A stretch of 64,000 bases of DNA, from contig JACKEJ010000007.1 in NCBI GenBank assembly GCA_020633055.1, positions 734,963 to 798,962 of the forward strand, in the 5' to 3' direction. Position 1 is the stretch's first letter; the number at the start of each line of letters is the position of its first letter. Source of the stretch: Sandaracinaceae bacterium (GTDB lineage Bacteria > Myxococcota_A > Polyangia > Polyangiales > Houyiibacteriaceae). Positions 28,567 through 37,279 of the stretch are shown piece after piece. The notes under the pieces are model-generated. The model made no database searches and had not been told where the DNA came from. It saw only the letters and a list, made by a program, of their open reading frames with translations. The translations under genes were made by a program, and so were the position numbers.

Positions 28567-31212
28567 GTGCGTACCCTCCTTGCCCCTGCTTGTCTGCTCG
28601 CGTGCCTCGCCGCGGCTTCCCTCGCGCCGCTGCCTCGCGCCGAAGCGCAGCCGGCCGGCGGTCGCCCTGCGCGCGGCGACTCCGCAGCAGACGCCGAAGA
28701 GGAGCTGGACGAGGACCTAGACGAGGATCTGGACGCCGACGAACGCGACGAGGCGGACCAGGGAGACCTCGACGAACCCCCGCCGCGCGAGCCGCTGGGG
28801 ACCAACCCGTACGTGCAGGAGGAAGACGAGGACGAGGCGGTCGAGGTCATCGCCGGTCCCTGTCAGGGTCGCCGCATCATCCGCATCATGGTCGAGGGCA
28901 CGCAGCGGGTGGCCGCCGAGGACGTGCTCGCCGGCATGCGCCTTGGCGCGGACATGCCATGCACGGACGCCGAGGTCACGCGCGACGCCCGCGCCCTGTG
29001 GGAGCTGGGGTTCTTCGACGACATCGTCATCGAAGCCGAGCCTGTGGGCAGCGGTGTGGTGTTGGTCGTCCGCCTACGGGAGCGGCCCGAGATTCGGCAG
29101 ATCGTGTTCGATGGCAACGATGACGTCAGCGACGACGACCTGACCGAAAAGATCACCCTCCGGGAGCGTGAGATCCTCTCGGCCAGCACGGTCCGGGAAC
29201 AGGTCGGGAAGATCCGCGACCACTACGCCTCGGAGGGCTACTTCCTCGCTCAGGTCACCTACGAAGTGCTGCACGTCGACGGCGACAGCAACGAAGTCGA
29301 CGTGGTGTTCCACATCACGGAGGGCCCCGAGGTCAAGGTCCGACGCATCACGATCGTCGGAAACGACAGCATCTCCACGTCCGACCTGCACGGCATCATG
29401 GCCACGGGTGAGACGGGCTTCTTCTCGTTCATCACCAGCAGCAACACGTTCGATCGCGAAAAATTCGACGAGGACATGGTGCGCCTGCAGGCCTGGTACT
29501 ACGACCAGGGCTACCTCGCGATGAGCGTCGGCTCCGCACGGGTGGAGCTCACGCCCGATCGCGAGTACATCGACATCACCATCCCGGTCGACGAAGGCCC
29601 ACGCTTCCGCATCGGCGAGATTACGGTGCGCGAGCTGGACGAGAACGGCGAGGCCGCGGAGACCCTGCGTCCAGCTAGCACCCTGCGCGAGGAGATCGAC
29701 CTCGACCGCGGGGACTGGTTCAACCGCACGGCCATCGCGACGGGCCTCATGGAGATCCAGCGCGAGTACCGCGACGAGGGCTTCGCGCGCGTGGAGGTCG
29801 AGCCGGAGACGGACCTCGACGAAGACGAGCGCATCGTCGATCTCACGCTGACCATCACCCGCGGCCCGCCCGTGCGCATCGAGCGGATCCGCATCGCTGG
29901 CAACACCAAGACCCGAGACCGTGTCATCCGCCGCGAGTTCCAGATCTTGGAGGGCGACCTGTACAGCCAGACGCTGATCGAGCGCAGCCGCACGTTCGTC
30001 AACGCCCTCGGCTACTTCGAGCGCGTGGACTTCAGCGAGGAGCAGGGCTCGGCCCCCGACCTGATGGTGCTGAACGTCGAAGTTGCCGAACGCGCGACGG
30101 GTACGTTCCAGGTGGGCGCTGGCTTCTCGTCCATCGAGCGCTTCATCGTCACCGCGCAGATCCAGCAGCAGAACCTCTTCGGACGCGGCCAGAGCCTGTC
30201 GCTCAACGTGCAGCTGAGCGGCATCCGCCAGCAGTTCCAGCTCAACTTCGTCGAGCCTTGGTTTCTGGACTCCCGCTGGACGTTGGGCGTCAACGCCTTC
30301 TACACGGTCCAGCAGCGCTTGAGCTTCAATCAGTCCTCGGCGGGCGGCGGCGCCACCCTGGGCCACCCCGTGCTGGACCCGCGGCTGCGCTTCTTCGTCA
30401 ACTACGGGCTCGAGCACGTCTCCATCAGCCAGAACACGGGCGGCCTGCTCGGCAACGTGAACGCCACGGGCTTCCAGCAGTTCCAGGATCTCGGGCTGTT
30501 CGGTCAGTTCCGCGCGGGCTTCACCAGCTCGGTGCGGCTCTCGCTCACCTGGGACAGCCGCGACAACCGTCAGTTCGCTTCGAACGGCGTCTACTGGAAC
30601 TGGTCGACCGAGGTGGCCGACAGCTTCCTGGGCTCGGACAACGTCTTCGTCCGCCACACGGCGTTCACCCGCTTCTACAAGAACATCTTCGGGCCCTTCG
30701 TGCTCAAGCTGAACCTCGAGTGGGGCCTCATCACGTCACGCCTCCCGCGCGGCGTGCCACTCTTCGAGCGCTTCTATCTGGGCGGCATCTTCAACGTACG
30801 CGGGTACCGGCTGTACAGCCTCGGGCCCCGCGTCGGCGTCCTCAGCGACCCGAACGGCTCTCCGACGAGCTCGCGCGGCGCAGATGGCCGGGCCATCGGC
30901 GGCAACATGCAGGCGTTCTACCAGCTCGAGCTGGAGTTCCCCATCGTCGAGTCCGTTGGCATTCGCGGCGTGCTCTTCACAGACGGTGGAAACGCCTGGA
31001 ATCTCGAGAGTCGCCTGTGCGCAGCGCCGGTCAGCAACGACCGCAGCTCGAGCCCGTGCGGCTTCCACCCGTCCATCCGGACCTCGTGGGGCTTCGGCTT
31101 CCGCTGGTTCTCACCCCTCGGGCCGCTGCGCTTCGAGTGGGGCGTCCCCATCAACCGCCGCCCCTGGGAGTCGAAGATCGACTTCCAGTTCAACATCGGC
31201 AACAGCTTCTGA
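28567..31212 (+). CDS. bamA: Outer-membrane protein assembly factor BamA
   Basis: 881 residues from the GTG at 28567. A signal peptide ends near residue 25 (PLPRAEAQPA), then an acidic linker (about 40-80) with repeated DEDLDED-type runs. Five POTRA domains follow (from about 97, each with an RIxxxGN-like strand: RRITIVGNDSISTSDL, IERIRIAGNTKTRD). The 16-strand barrel runs from about 511 and includes the conserved VRGYR near 743; the chain ends FNIGNSF with the terminal aromatic. BamA inserts beta-barrel proteins in the outer membrane. An in-frame TTG at 28519 is the promoter -35 box, so it is rejected as start. Skp and TolC-type genes follow. Confidence 0.95.
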   Translation: MRTLLAPACLLACLAAASLAPLPRAEAQPAGGRPARGDSAADAEEELDEDLDEDLDADERDEADQGDLDEPPPREPLGTNPYVQEEDEDEAVEVIAGPCQGRRIIRIMVEGTQRVAAEDVLAGMRLGADMPCTDAEVTRDARALWELGFFDDIVIEAEPVGSGVVLVVRLRERPEIRQIVFDGNDDVSDDDLTEKITLREREILSASTVREQVGKIRDHYASEGYFLAQVTYEVLHVDGDSNEVDVVFHITEGPEVKVRRITIVGNDSISTSDLHGIMATGETGFFSFITSSNTFDREKFDEDMVRLQAWYYDQGYLAMSVGSARVELTPDREYIDITIPVDEGPRFRIGEITVRELDENGEAAETLRPASTLREEIDLDRGDWFNRTAIATGLMEIQREYRDEGFARVEVEPETDLDEDERIVDLTLTITRGPPVRIERIRIAGNTKTRDRVIRREFQILEGDLYSQTLIERSRTFVNALGYFERVDFSEEQGSAPDLMVLNVEVAERATGTFQVGAGFSSIERFIVTAQIQQQNLFGRGQSLSLNVQLSGIRQQFQLNFVEPWFLDSRWTLGVNAFYTVQQRLSFNQSSAGGGATLGHPVLDPRLRFFVNYGLEHVSISQNTGGLLGNVNATGFQQFQDLGLFGQFRAGFTSSVRLSLTWDSRDNRQFASNGVYWNWSTEVADSFLGSDNVFVRHTAFTRFYKNIFGPFVLKLNLEWGLITSRLPRGVPLFERFYLGGIFNVRGYRLYSLGPRVGVLSDPNGSPTSSRGADGRAIGGNMQAFYQLELEFPIVESVGIRGVLFTDGGNAWNLESRLCAAPVSNDRSSSPCGFHPSIRTSWGFGFRWFSPLGPLRFEWGVPINRRPWESKIDFQFNIGNSF

Positions 31213-31269
31213 TCTGCCCCGAATTCGGGACGAATGAATCCGACCCGCGGATGTTCGTCCAGTACCCGC

Positions 31270-31298
31270 TTGACCGTGCGACCTCGCAAAGCTAGCTA
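31270..31298 (+). promoter_or_regulatory. skp promoter
   Basis: TTGACC (31270-31275), exactly 17 bp, TAGCTA (31293-31298). The ATG at 31322 has AAGGA about 8 nt upstream, so this transcript has a short leader with a ribosome-binding site. Confidence 0.6.
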
Positions 31299-31321
31299 GC
31301 GTCAGCCCGAAAGGACTGGGA

Positions 31322-31873
31322 ATGAACCTTCAGCGTCACGCCATCACACTCGCCGCCGCCCTCTTCGTGTCCGCCGTCACGCCCGACGTCGAGGCTCAGG
31401 TGCGCGTGGCCGTGGTGGATCTCCAGCAGGCCCTGAACGAGACCGACGACGGTCGTCAGGCCAAGCGCCGCCTCAAGACCCTCTTCCGCCGCCGCCAGAA
31501 GGCGCTGGACGCTGCTCAGAACAAGCTGAAGCAGATGGCGGAGGACATCGAGAAGCAGAAGGCTGTGCTCAGCCGCGAGGCCCTGCAGGCGCGCATGGAG
31601 GAGTACCAGAAGGCGCTCATCGAGCTGCAGTCGCAGTACATGGAGTACCAGCAGGAGCTCGCCACGAAGGAGGCGCAGCTCACCAAGCGCATCCTCGACC
31701 GCATGCGCGAGATCCTCCAGCGCATCGGCCGCGCGGACAACTACACGATCATCGTGGAGGCGAACGAGGGCGGCGTCATCTGGGTGCAGCCCAACCTGGA
31801 CCTCACGCAGCGACTCATCACCGAGTACAACAGCGGTGGCGGGTCCGGCGGCGGCGGGGACGACGACGAGTGA
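31322..31873 (+). CDS. skp: OmpH/Skp-family periplasmic chaperone
   Basis: 183 residues. A signal peptide (LAAALFVSAVTPDVEA) precedes a mature start VRVAVVDLQQALNETDDGR, the classic Skp/OmpH opening. The middle is a long charged coiled coil (about 50-125) that would form the tentacles, and the tail returns to a beta segment (YTIIVEANEGGVIWV). Skp holds unfolded outer-membrane proteins in the periplasm for BamA, which is the upstream neighbour. A Gly/Asp-rich tail ends the chain. It is transcribed from its own promoter. Confidence 0.92.
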   Translation: MNLQRHAITLAAALFVSAVTPDVEAQVRVAVVDLQQALNETDDGRQAKRRLKTLFRRRQKALDAAQNKLKQMAEDIEKQKAVLSREALQARMEEYQKALIELQSQYMEYQQELATKEAQLTKRILDRMREILQRIGRADNYTIIVEANEGGVIWVQPNLDLTQRLITEYNSGGGSGGGGDDDE

Positions 31874-31883
31874 CACGCCGGGC

Positions 31884-31912
31884 GTGCCAGTCGCGCCCCC
31901 GCGGTGTACATA
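31884..31912 (+). promoter_or_regulatory. tolC-type gene promoter candidate, leaderless geometry
   Basis: GTGCCA (31884-31889, 4 of 6 to consensus), 17 bp, TACATA (31907-31912), then 7 nt to the GTG at 31920. Confidence 0.4.
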
Positions 31913-31919
31913 CGTGCCC

Positions 31920-33398
31920 GTGACGCGCCGCCGCAGGTCCACGGGAGAGAACGCACCCACGCCCCTCGGGCGTCGGGTGCGTGTTGCGTTCTTGACCTCT
32001 GCTGCGTCGCTCGGTCTGGTGGCGCTCGGGGCCATCTCCGCAGGCGCTCAGGACACACGCGCCCCAGGCGCCGCCGCGGCCACGACCACGGGCGACGCCG
32101 CCCGCGTCCGGACGTTGGCGGAGCTGACGCGCGCGGCGACCGAATACAACCCGGGTGTTCGCGCTGCAGACCACGCCATCGCTGCCGCCGAAGCGCGGCT
32201 CGACGAGGTGCGCCTCTCGCCGTTCTTCCAGTTCGAGGTCACCGGCGGTCTGGCCGTCGCGCCCAGCGCACAGGGCACGCCTACGTACAGCCCGGACGGT
32301 CAGCTCCCGCTAGGAAACCCCTGGCGCCCCATCCTGAGCATCGAGGTCGAAGGCGCCATCCCGGTCTACACGTTCGGCAAGCTCATCAACGCGCGACGGG
32401 CCGGGCGCGCGGGCGTGCGCGCCGCCGGACACGATCGCGAACGCACCGTGCAGCAAACGCAGTACGACGTGCGTCGCGCCTACTTCGCGCTGCAGCTCGC
32501 GCTCGACGTCCAGCAGATGCTCTCCGAGGGCCTCGGCCGCCTGGAGACCGCTGTCTCGACCCTCCAGGAGCAGGTGGACAACGACGAGCCCGACGCAAAC
32601 CCGATGGACATCTATCGCCTCGCCGCCGCGTTGGCAGAGGTGCAGGCGCGCGCCTCCGAGGTCACGCGCCTCGAGGTGTCGTCGCGCGCAGCGCTCGAGA
32701 CCCTCACGGGCCTCCGGGACATCCACATCCCGGACTGTCCCAGCGCTCGCGTCGATGTCGACCTCCTGGAGTTGAGCGACTACGTCGCGCGGGCCCACGG
32801 GCACCGGCCAGAGCTGGGGATGCTGGAGGCGGCACTGGACGCGCGCCGCGCGGAGCTGAACATCCACCGGGCGCGGTTCTTTCCCGATCTCGCGCTCGGC
32901 CTGCGCGCTGGATACAGCTGGGGGCCCGGGGTGACCAACATCACCAACCCCTTCATCAGCGATCGCGCCAACACGCAGTCGCTCGGCGCTGCCCTCGTCA
33001 TGCGTTGGAACCTCGACTTCGTGGGTGGCTACCACCGGACCAGGCGGTCGGAGGCCCAGCTCGCACAACTCCAAGCGCAGGACCAGCAGGCCCGGGACGG
33101 CGTGCGGCTGGAGGTCATCGCCACCTACGAGCAGCTGCGCGACGCGGACCGGCGCGAGGTGGCCTGGGCCCAGGGCGAGCGCCAGACGCGCAGCTGGTTC
33201 GTGGCCGCGGGGCAGGCGTATCAAGTGGGCACGAGCGAGCCACGCGAGCTCGTCGACGCGATGAAGGCTTACTTTACCAACCGCTTCAACCATCTCGAGG
33301 CGCTGCGCGAGTTCAACACGGCGGCGGCTACCCTCGAGCGCGTGACCGGCGCGGCGCTCGTCGACCCGGAGGCGTGGGAGCGGTCCTGCACCGAATAA
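31920..33398 (+). CDS. TolC-family outer-membrane efflux protein
   Basis: 492 residues from the GTG at 31920 (GTG 31914 is also in frame). A basic n-region and hydrophobic stretch (VAFLTSAASLGLVALGAISAGA) form the signal peptide. The mature protein has two OEP-type halves: LAELTRAATEYNPGVRAADHAIAAAEARLDEVR starts the first helical hairpin, and LGMLEAALDARRAELNIHRARFFPDLALG the second. TolC proteins trimerise into an outer-membrane and periplasm-spanning exit duct. No inner-membrane pump or adaptor is adjacent, so its partner is elsewhere. The start choice rests on the promoter position and on avoiding a non-signal N-terminus. Confidence 0.88.
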   Translation: MTRRRRSTGENAPTPLGRRVRVAFLTSAASLGLVALGAISAGAQDTRAPGAAAATTTGDAARVRTLAELTRAATEYNPGVRAADHAIAAAEARLDEVRLSPFFQFEVTGGLAVAPSAQGTPTYSPDGQLPLGNPWRPILSIEVEGAIPVYTFGKLINARRAGRAGVRAAGHDRERTVQQTQYDVRRAYFALQLALDVQQMLSEGLGRLETAVSTLQEQVDNDEPDANPMDIYRLAAALAEVQARASEVTRLEVSSRAALETLTGLRDIHIPDCPSARVDVDLLELSDYVARAHGHRPELGMLEAALDARRAELNIHRARFFPDLALGLRAGYSWGPGVTNITNPFISDRANTQSLGAALVMRWNLDFVGGYHRTRRSEAQLAQLQAQDQQARDGVRLEVIATYEQLRDADRREVAWAQGERQTRSWFVAAGQAYQVGTSEPRELVDAMKAYFTNRFNHLEALREFNTAAATLERVTGAALVDPEAWERSCTE

Positions 33399-33461
33399 TC
33401 CTCGGCGCGAGGCGTCGAAGACCACGACCCGCGAGGCGGTCCCTCACCCTCGGAGAACCTC

Positions 33462-34061
33462 ATGCATCGACGTCGCTTCCTCCTGCTTGCTGCCGCCACC
33501 CTGCTCTTCGCGAGCCAGGGCCCCGGAGTCGCATTCGCGCAAGCCGACCCCGCCGAAGCGCAGGCCTTCCTCACCAGCCGCCACGACGCACTGCGCCAGC
33601 TGTTCGCGCAGCGGCCGAGCGCGGCTCGCAACGAGCGCCTCAGCGCCATGGTCAGCGAGTTGTTGGACTTGGAGGAGCTGTCCCGCCTCGCGCTGCGAGA
33701 CCACTGGGAATCCCGCACCCCCGAGCAGCGCGCGGAGTTCGTCAGCCTGCTGCGACGTCTCGTCCAGGAGCAGTACGAGCGGAACCTCGAGCGCACCATG
33801 AACTATACCGTCACCTACGACGGCGCCGATGTGCGCGGCCAGGTGGTCACGGTTCGCACGCTCGCCCGATCGGGAACCAACGGCCGCGCCCCCGCCGTCA
33901 GCATCGACTACCAGATGAAGAAGGTCGGCAACGTGTGGCGCGTGTTCGACATCGCAACGGACGGCGTGAGCCTGGTCCGCAACTACCGGACGCAGTTCAA
34001 CCGCATCATCACGCGCGACGGATGGGACGCGCTCATCGCCCGCATGCGCGACCGCCTCTGA
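33462..34061 (+). CDS. MlaC/Ttg2D-type periplasmic phospholipid carrier
   Basis: 199 residues. The signal peptide (FLLLAAATLLFASQGPGVAFA) is followed by an MlaC-type helical-beta domain: SELLDLEELSRLALRDHWE, TPEQRAEFVSLLRRLVQEQYERNL, VSIDYQMKKVGNVWRVFDIATDGVSLVRNYRTQF. These are the conserved blocks of the family, which moves phospholipids between the two membranes. The ATG has GGAGA about 7 nt upstream. MlaFEDB-type genes are not in the window. The gene is followed by a strong hairpin, and the opposing gene starts on the other strand. Confidence 0.9.
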   Translation: MHRRRFLLLAAATLLFASQGPGVAFAQADPAEAQAFLTSRHDALRQLFAQRPSAARNERLSAMVSELLDLEELSRLALRDHWESRTPEQRAEFVSLLRRLVQEQYERNLERTMNYTVTYDGADVRGQVVTVRTLARSGTNGRAPAVSIDYQMKKVGNVWRVFDIATDGVSLVRNYRTQFNRIITRDGWDALIARMRDRL

Positions 34062-34082
34062 CACGCGCAACGAAACGAAGAC

Positions 34083-34120
34083 GGCCGCGTTCCCCGGAAA
34101 ACTGGGCGGGACGCGGCCTT
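34083..34120. terminator. terminator after the mlaC-type gene
   Basis: GGCCGCGT (34083-34090) pairs with ACGCGGCC (34111-34118), extended by CCC/GGG pairs with one bulge, around a loop with GGAAAAC. TT follows. It can serve both convergent genes. Confidence 0.65.
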
Positions 34121-34169
34121 CGCCGTTGGCGGGCCCTACCACTTGGTGTGGTAGCGGCGCAGGCTGAGA

Positions 34170-34895
34170 CTAGGGCCCAGCGGTCGCAGATGCGCGCAGC
34201 GCCAGGCCCTCCGCGTCCAAGACCACGAGCCTGCGATGGTCCGTGTCGATGATCCCGTCGCGCTTCAGCACGCCGAGCACCAGTGTGACCGTCTCGCGCG
34301 TGGCGCCGACGAACTCGGCGATCTCCACATGGGTGAACTTCTCACCCACGAGGACGCCGCGTGACTCGGGGATGCCGTGCCGCCCCGCCACCTGCTGGAT
34401 GAACGCGGCCACCCGCGCCTCGACCGTGCGGGTCAGGAAGTCCGTCAGCCGCGCTTCGAGCTGGCGACGCCGGCGGTTCTGTACGTCCAGCAGCGCCCGG
34501 GCCACGCTGGGTTCTTGGTCGACCAGGCGCTGCACCACAGTCAGGGGAACACGTAGCGTGTCCATGTCGCTGAGCACCAGCAGCTCGAGGTCATCCGCCT
34601 CGTCGCTGAGGAAGCCCTCGCCGTACACGTCCCCGGGCCCGACGTAGTGCAGCGTCACGACGCGTGTCCCAACCGTGCGGGCGAGGCGCGCCCGCCCAGC
34701 CCCTACGACGAAGAGGCCACGCAGCATGCCGGTACGAGCCCGCTTGCGCTCGAGGCGCGTGGGCTGACTGGCGAGCGCCACCTCGCTCAGCGCGACGTCG
34801 GGCAGACCTGCGAACACGGCGCAGCGGCGCAGCAGGTCCCGCCGAGGGTTGAGAGGCTCCGAGGAGTGGGCGAAGGTCTGTGGTTGCGCTGACAT
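34170..34895 (-). CDS. Crp/Fnr-family transcription regulator
   Basis: 241 residues. The N-terminal cyclic-nucleotide-type beta roll runs about 20-135 (LFVVGAGRARLARTV, YVGPGDVYGEGFLS), a long dimer helix covers 125-165, and the winged HTH is at the C-terminus (FTHVEIAEFVGATRETVTLV LGVLKRDGIID). I see no Fe-S Cys set as in FNR, so the signal is unclear. The strong promoter and the operator-like palindrome in its spacer point to autorepression. The gene is divergent from the DUF507 gene across a 193-bp AT-rich region, so it could also control that gene. Confidence 0.9.
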   Translation of the reverse strand: MSAQPQTFAHSSEPLNPRRDLLRRCAVFAGLPDVALSEVALASQPTRLERKRARTGMLRGLFVVGAGRARLARTVGTRVVTLHYVGPGDVYGEGFLSDEADDLELLVLSDMDTLRVPLTVVQRLVDQEPSVARALLDVQNRRRRQLEARLTDFLTRTVEARVAAFIQQVAGRHGIPESRGVLVGEKFTHVEIAEFVGATRETVTLVLGVLKRDGIIDTDHRRLVVLDAEGLALRASATAGP

Positions 34896-34907
34896 TTCTG
34901 AAGTAAC

Positions 34908-34936
34908 TTATAGCCGCAGAATAATATTCTAGTCAA
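34908..34936 (-). promoter_or_regulatory. Crp/Fnr gene promoter
   Basis: On the minus strand, TTGACT (34936-34931), exactly 17 bp, CTATAA (34913-34908), then 12 nt to the ATG at 34895. The region is markedly AT-rich for this genome. Confidence 0.65.
34918..34930. promoter_or_regulatory. 13-bp palindromic operator candidate
   Basis: AGAATA-A-TATTCT is a perfect inverted repeat with a 1-bp centre, lying entirely between the -35 and -10 boxes of the Crp/Fnr gene. A dimeric regulator bound there would block RNA polymerase. Confidence 0.55.
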
Positions 34937-35007
34937 CGACCCCTCCGCAAAAGGTGTTCGATGCGCCCACGATTCCTCCCCATCGCGCCCCCCTAGCGTA
35001 TGCCAGG

Positions 35008-35036
35008 TTGACCCTCCCCGATCGGAGCGCTAGCGT
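35008..35036 (+). promoter_or_regulatory. DUF507 gene promoter
   Basis: TTGACC (35008-35013), exactly 17 bp, TAGCGT (35031-35036). The expected leader is about 46 nt, with GGAG 11 nt before the ATG at 35089. Confidence 0.6.
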
Positions 35037-35088
35037 CTTCCGCCCCAGCGGCTGCGCCTTCCGACCATGCGCACGGAGTCACTCGAGC

Positions 35089-35598
35089 ATGCGACTTTAC
35101 AGCGGAAAGATCCCTCTCATCGCGGACGAGATCGTGCGCACCCTCGTCAAAGAGGGCTACATCGAGACCGAATCCGTCGAGGAGGTGGTGCTCGACATGG
35201 TCGCGGTGCTGAAGGAATTCGCGCGCAGGGATCGACAGGTGCTGGACGAGGCCAAACGCCGCATGGAGCTCCAGGGCCTCAGCTACTCGATGCTGGGCAA
35301 GATCAAGCAGCGGGTGGCCAAAGAGATGTCGTTCCCCGTGCCTGAAGAGGCCCTGCCCTACCTGGTGGACCAGCTGCTGAACATGCTGTTCCACAGCAAC
35401 CAGGTGGACGAGGTCTTCGCGGACGACGCGGTCATCCGAAAGGCCCTGGTCCCCATCCTGAACGCTCACACCAACGTCGAAACAGACCTCGACCGTGAGG
35501 TGCGTTCCAAGATCAAGAACCTGGCGGAAGGCACGGCGTCGTTCGAGATCGAGTACCAGCGCGTGATGGAGCAGATGAAGGCCAAGAAGGGCCTCTGA
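35089..35598 (+). CDS. DUF507 family protein
   Basis: 169 residues from the ATG at 35089, which matches the family N-terminus (MRLYSGKIPLIADEIVRTLV). The whole chain is helical and charged, with a tandem-like arrangement: EGYIETESVEEVVLDMVAVLKEF in the first half and DEVFADDAVIRKALVPIL in the second. DUF507 occurs in Myxococcota and related groups and has no assigned function. No signal peptide or membrane segment is seen, so it is cytosolic. The next gene, yicC, starts 7 bp after its stop, so the two are likely co-transcribed and, with gmk, form a housekeeping run. Confidence 0.88.
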   Translation: MRLYSGKIPLIADEIVRTLVKEGYIETESVEEVVLDMVAVLKEFARRDRQVLDEAKRRMELQGLSYSMLGKIKQRVAKEMSFPVPEEALPYLVDQLLNMLFHSNQVDEVFADDAVIRKALVPILNAHTNVETDLDREVRSKIKNLAEGTASFEIEYQRVMEQMKAKKGL

Positions 35599-35605
35599 CC
35601 CCGCC

Positions 35606-36481
35606 GTGTCGCTGCGCAGCATGACCGGCTTCGGCGCGGGCCACGCACAGCTGGGCCGGCGCGAGCTGCGAGTGGAGCTGCGCGCCGTGAACCACCGCTT
35701 CCTGGACACGCGCGTCCGCTTGCCAGCTGCGCTCCACTCTCTGACCGGGGTCGCGGAGGAGGTGCTGAAGAAGCGCTGCGAGCGCGGTCGGGTAGAGGCC
35801 TACGTCGCGTTCGCGCAAGAACAAGCCGGCCCCGACCTCGACCTCTCCCGAGCCGAGAGCGCGCTGCGCGCGCTGGTCACGCTGCGCGACCAAGTCTGCC
35901 CCGGCGAGGCCTTGCCCGTCGCGCTGCTCTCGAGCATGCCCGGCTTGTTCGTCGAGCACGAGGCGCTCGACCTCGACGCTGCGCGCGAGGCCCTCGTAGC
36001 GGCGACCGAAGCGGCCTGCGCGGCGCTCACGGAGGCGCGCAAGACGGAGGGGGCCGCCCTACAGGCGGACCTCGAAGCGTTGCTGGCAGAGGTGGACGCG
36101 TTGATGACCGCGGTGGAGGCAGAGCGGCCAGCGCTGCTGTCGCGCTATGAGCAGCGCCTGCGGGAGCGGCTCGAGCGGGTGCTCGCGGACGATCGTCTCG
36201 CGCTCGACCCGGCGCGGCTCACCACGGAGATCGCCATCTTCACGGACCGCAGCGACGTGGCCGAGGAGCTCGCGCGCCTCCGAGCGCACCTGGAGCACTT
36301 CCAGGCGACCCTGACGGGCGGCGGCGCGGTAGGACGCAAGCTGGACTTCCTCACGCAAGAGATCTTCCGTGAGGCCAACACGCTAGGGACCAAGACCCCG
36401 GACATCACCATCACGCACCTGGTGGTGGAGCTCAAGACCACGCTCGAGCGCGTCCGGGAGCAGGTCCAGAACGCCCTCTGA
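35606..36481 (+). CDS. yicC: YicC-family endoribonuclease
   Basis: 291 residues, the normal family length. The conserved N-terminus SMTGFGAGHA, followed by ELRAVNHRFLDTRVRLP (family VNHRxLD motif), and the C-terminal LDFLTQEIFREANTLGTKT are all clear. E. coli YicC is an RNase that acts on small RNAs. The GTG at 35606 gives MSLRSMTGFG; the ATG five codons later is a possible alternative. It sits between DUF507 and gmk, and yicC-gmk is a widely conserved neighbourhood. Confidence 0.93.
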   Translation: MSLRSMTGFGAGHAQLGRRELRVELRAVNHRFLDTRVRLPAALHSLTGVAEEVLKKRCERGRVEAYVAFAQEQAGPDLDLSRAESALRALVTLRDQVCPGEALPVALLSSMPGLFVEHEALDLDAAREALVAATEAACAALTEARKTEGAALQADLEALLAEVDALMTAVEAERPALLSRYEQRLRERLERVLADDRLALDPARLTTEIAIFTDRSDVAEELARLRAHLEHFQATLTGGGAVGRKLDFLTQEIFREANTLGTKTPDITITHLVVELKTTLERVREQVQNAL

Positions 36482-36508
36482 CGCCACTTGGGCGACCCGT
36501 GCCGACGG

Positions 36509-36537
36509 TTGCGTGTCACAGCCTTGTGCGATAACCA
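36509..36537 (+). promoter_or_regulatory. gmk promoter candidate, leaderless geometry
   Basis: TTGCGT (36509-36514), 17 bp, TAACCA (36532-36537), then 5 nt to the GTG at 36543. Confidence 0.4.
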
Positions 36538-36542
36538 CGGCC

Positions 36543-37160
36543 GTGGCCGACGACGTGCTCCTGCTCATCCTCAGCTCGCCTTCCGGGGCGGGCAAAACCA
36601 CGCTCACGCGGCGCCTGCTGAACGACAAGACCATCACGTTCCGCTTCTCGGTCTCGCACACCACGCGTAGGCCGCGCGCGAACGAGGTCAACGGGCAGGA
36701 CTATCACTTCACGGACGAGGCCAGCTTCCGCGCCATGGCGGCGCAAGGAATGTTCGCGGAGTGGGCCTACGTGCACGGCAACTACTACGGCACGTCCGTG
36801 GCGGAGATCGAGCGGGCCAAGGGCGACGGCGCCGGCGTTCTGCTGTTCGACATCGACTACCAGGGCGCCCGTCAGATCCGCGCCAAGTTCCCCGACGCGG
36901 TAGGCGTGTTCATCCTCCCGCCGTCCATGGAGGAGCTGCGCGCGCGGCTCGAGGGGCGCGGCTCCGAGGACGCGGAGACCATCAAGCGGCGCTTCGAGAA
37001 AGCGCAGACCGAGATCGAGCACTACCCCTTCTTCGACTACATCGTCGTCAACAAGGACATCAACGTGGCCGAGGCCGAGCTGCGCGGCATCATCTACGCG
37101 GAGCGCTGCAGGCGCGCGCGACGCGCCGCGGACGCCGAAGCGCTGCTGCCCAAGCCCTGA
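36543..37160 (+). CDS. gmk: Guanylate kinase
   Basis: 205 residues from the GTG at 36543. The P-loop SSPSGAGKTTL is near residue 10, the GMP-binding block RFSVSHTTRRPRANEVNGQDYHF follows, and the core strand VLLFDIDYQGARQIR and the lid region with RRFEKAQTEIEHYPFFDYIVVN are intact. It phosphorylates GMP to GDP. A GTG at 36513 is in frame, but it would add ten residues absent from the family and lies inside the probable -35 region. A clear hairpin follows the stop. Confidence 0.94.
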   Translation: MADDVLLLILSSPSGAGKTTLTRRLLNDKTITFRFSVSHTTRRPRANEVNGQDYHFTDEASFRAMAAQGMFAEWAYVHGNYYGTSVAEIERAKGDGAGVLLFDIDYQGARQIRAKFPDAVGVFILPPSMEELRARLEGRGSEDAETIKRRFEKAQTEIEHYPFFDYIVVNKDINVAEAELRGIIYAERCRRARRAADAEALLPKP

Positions 37161-37165
37161 AGGGA

Positions 37166-37189
37166 GGCACCAGGCTAGAGCCAGGTGCC
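37166..37189. terminator. hairpin downstream of gmk
   Basis: GGCACC-A-GGCT, a tiny loop, AGCC-A-GGTGCC. The only mismatch is A opposite A. No T-tract. It lies between the convergent gmk and radA genes; the 90 bp beyond it up to 37279 hold nothing else I can identify. Confidence 0.5.
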
Positions 37190-37279
37190 CCCCATCACCA
37201 CCGAGAACCAGCCCTCCTCGAGACAGCCTCTGGGAAGCCGGGTGCCCCCATCCGCCGATGGCGATGGCGTCACACCCGC

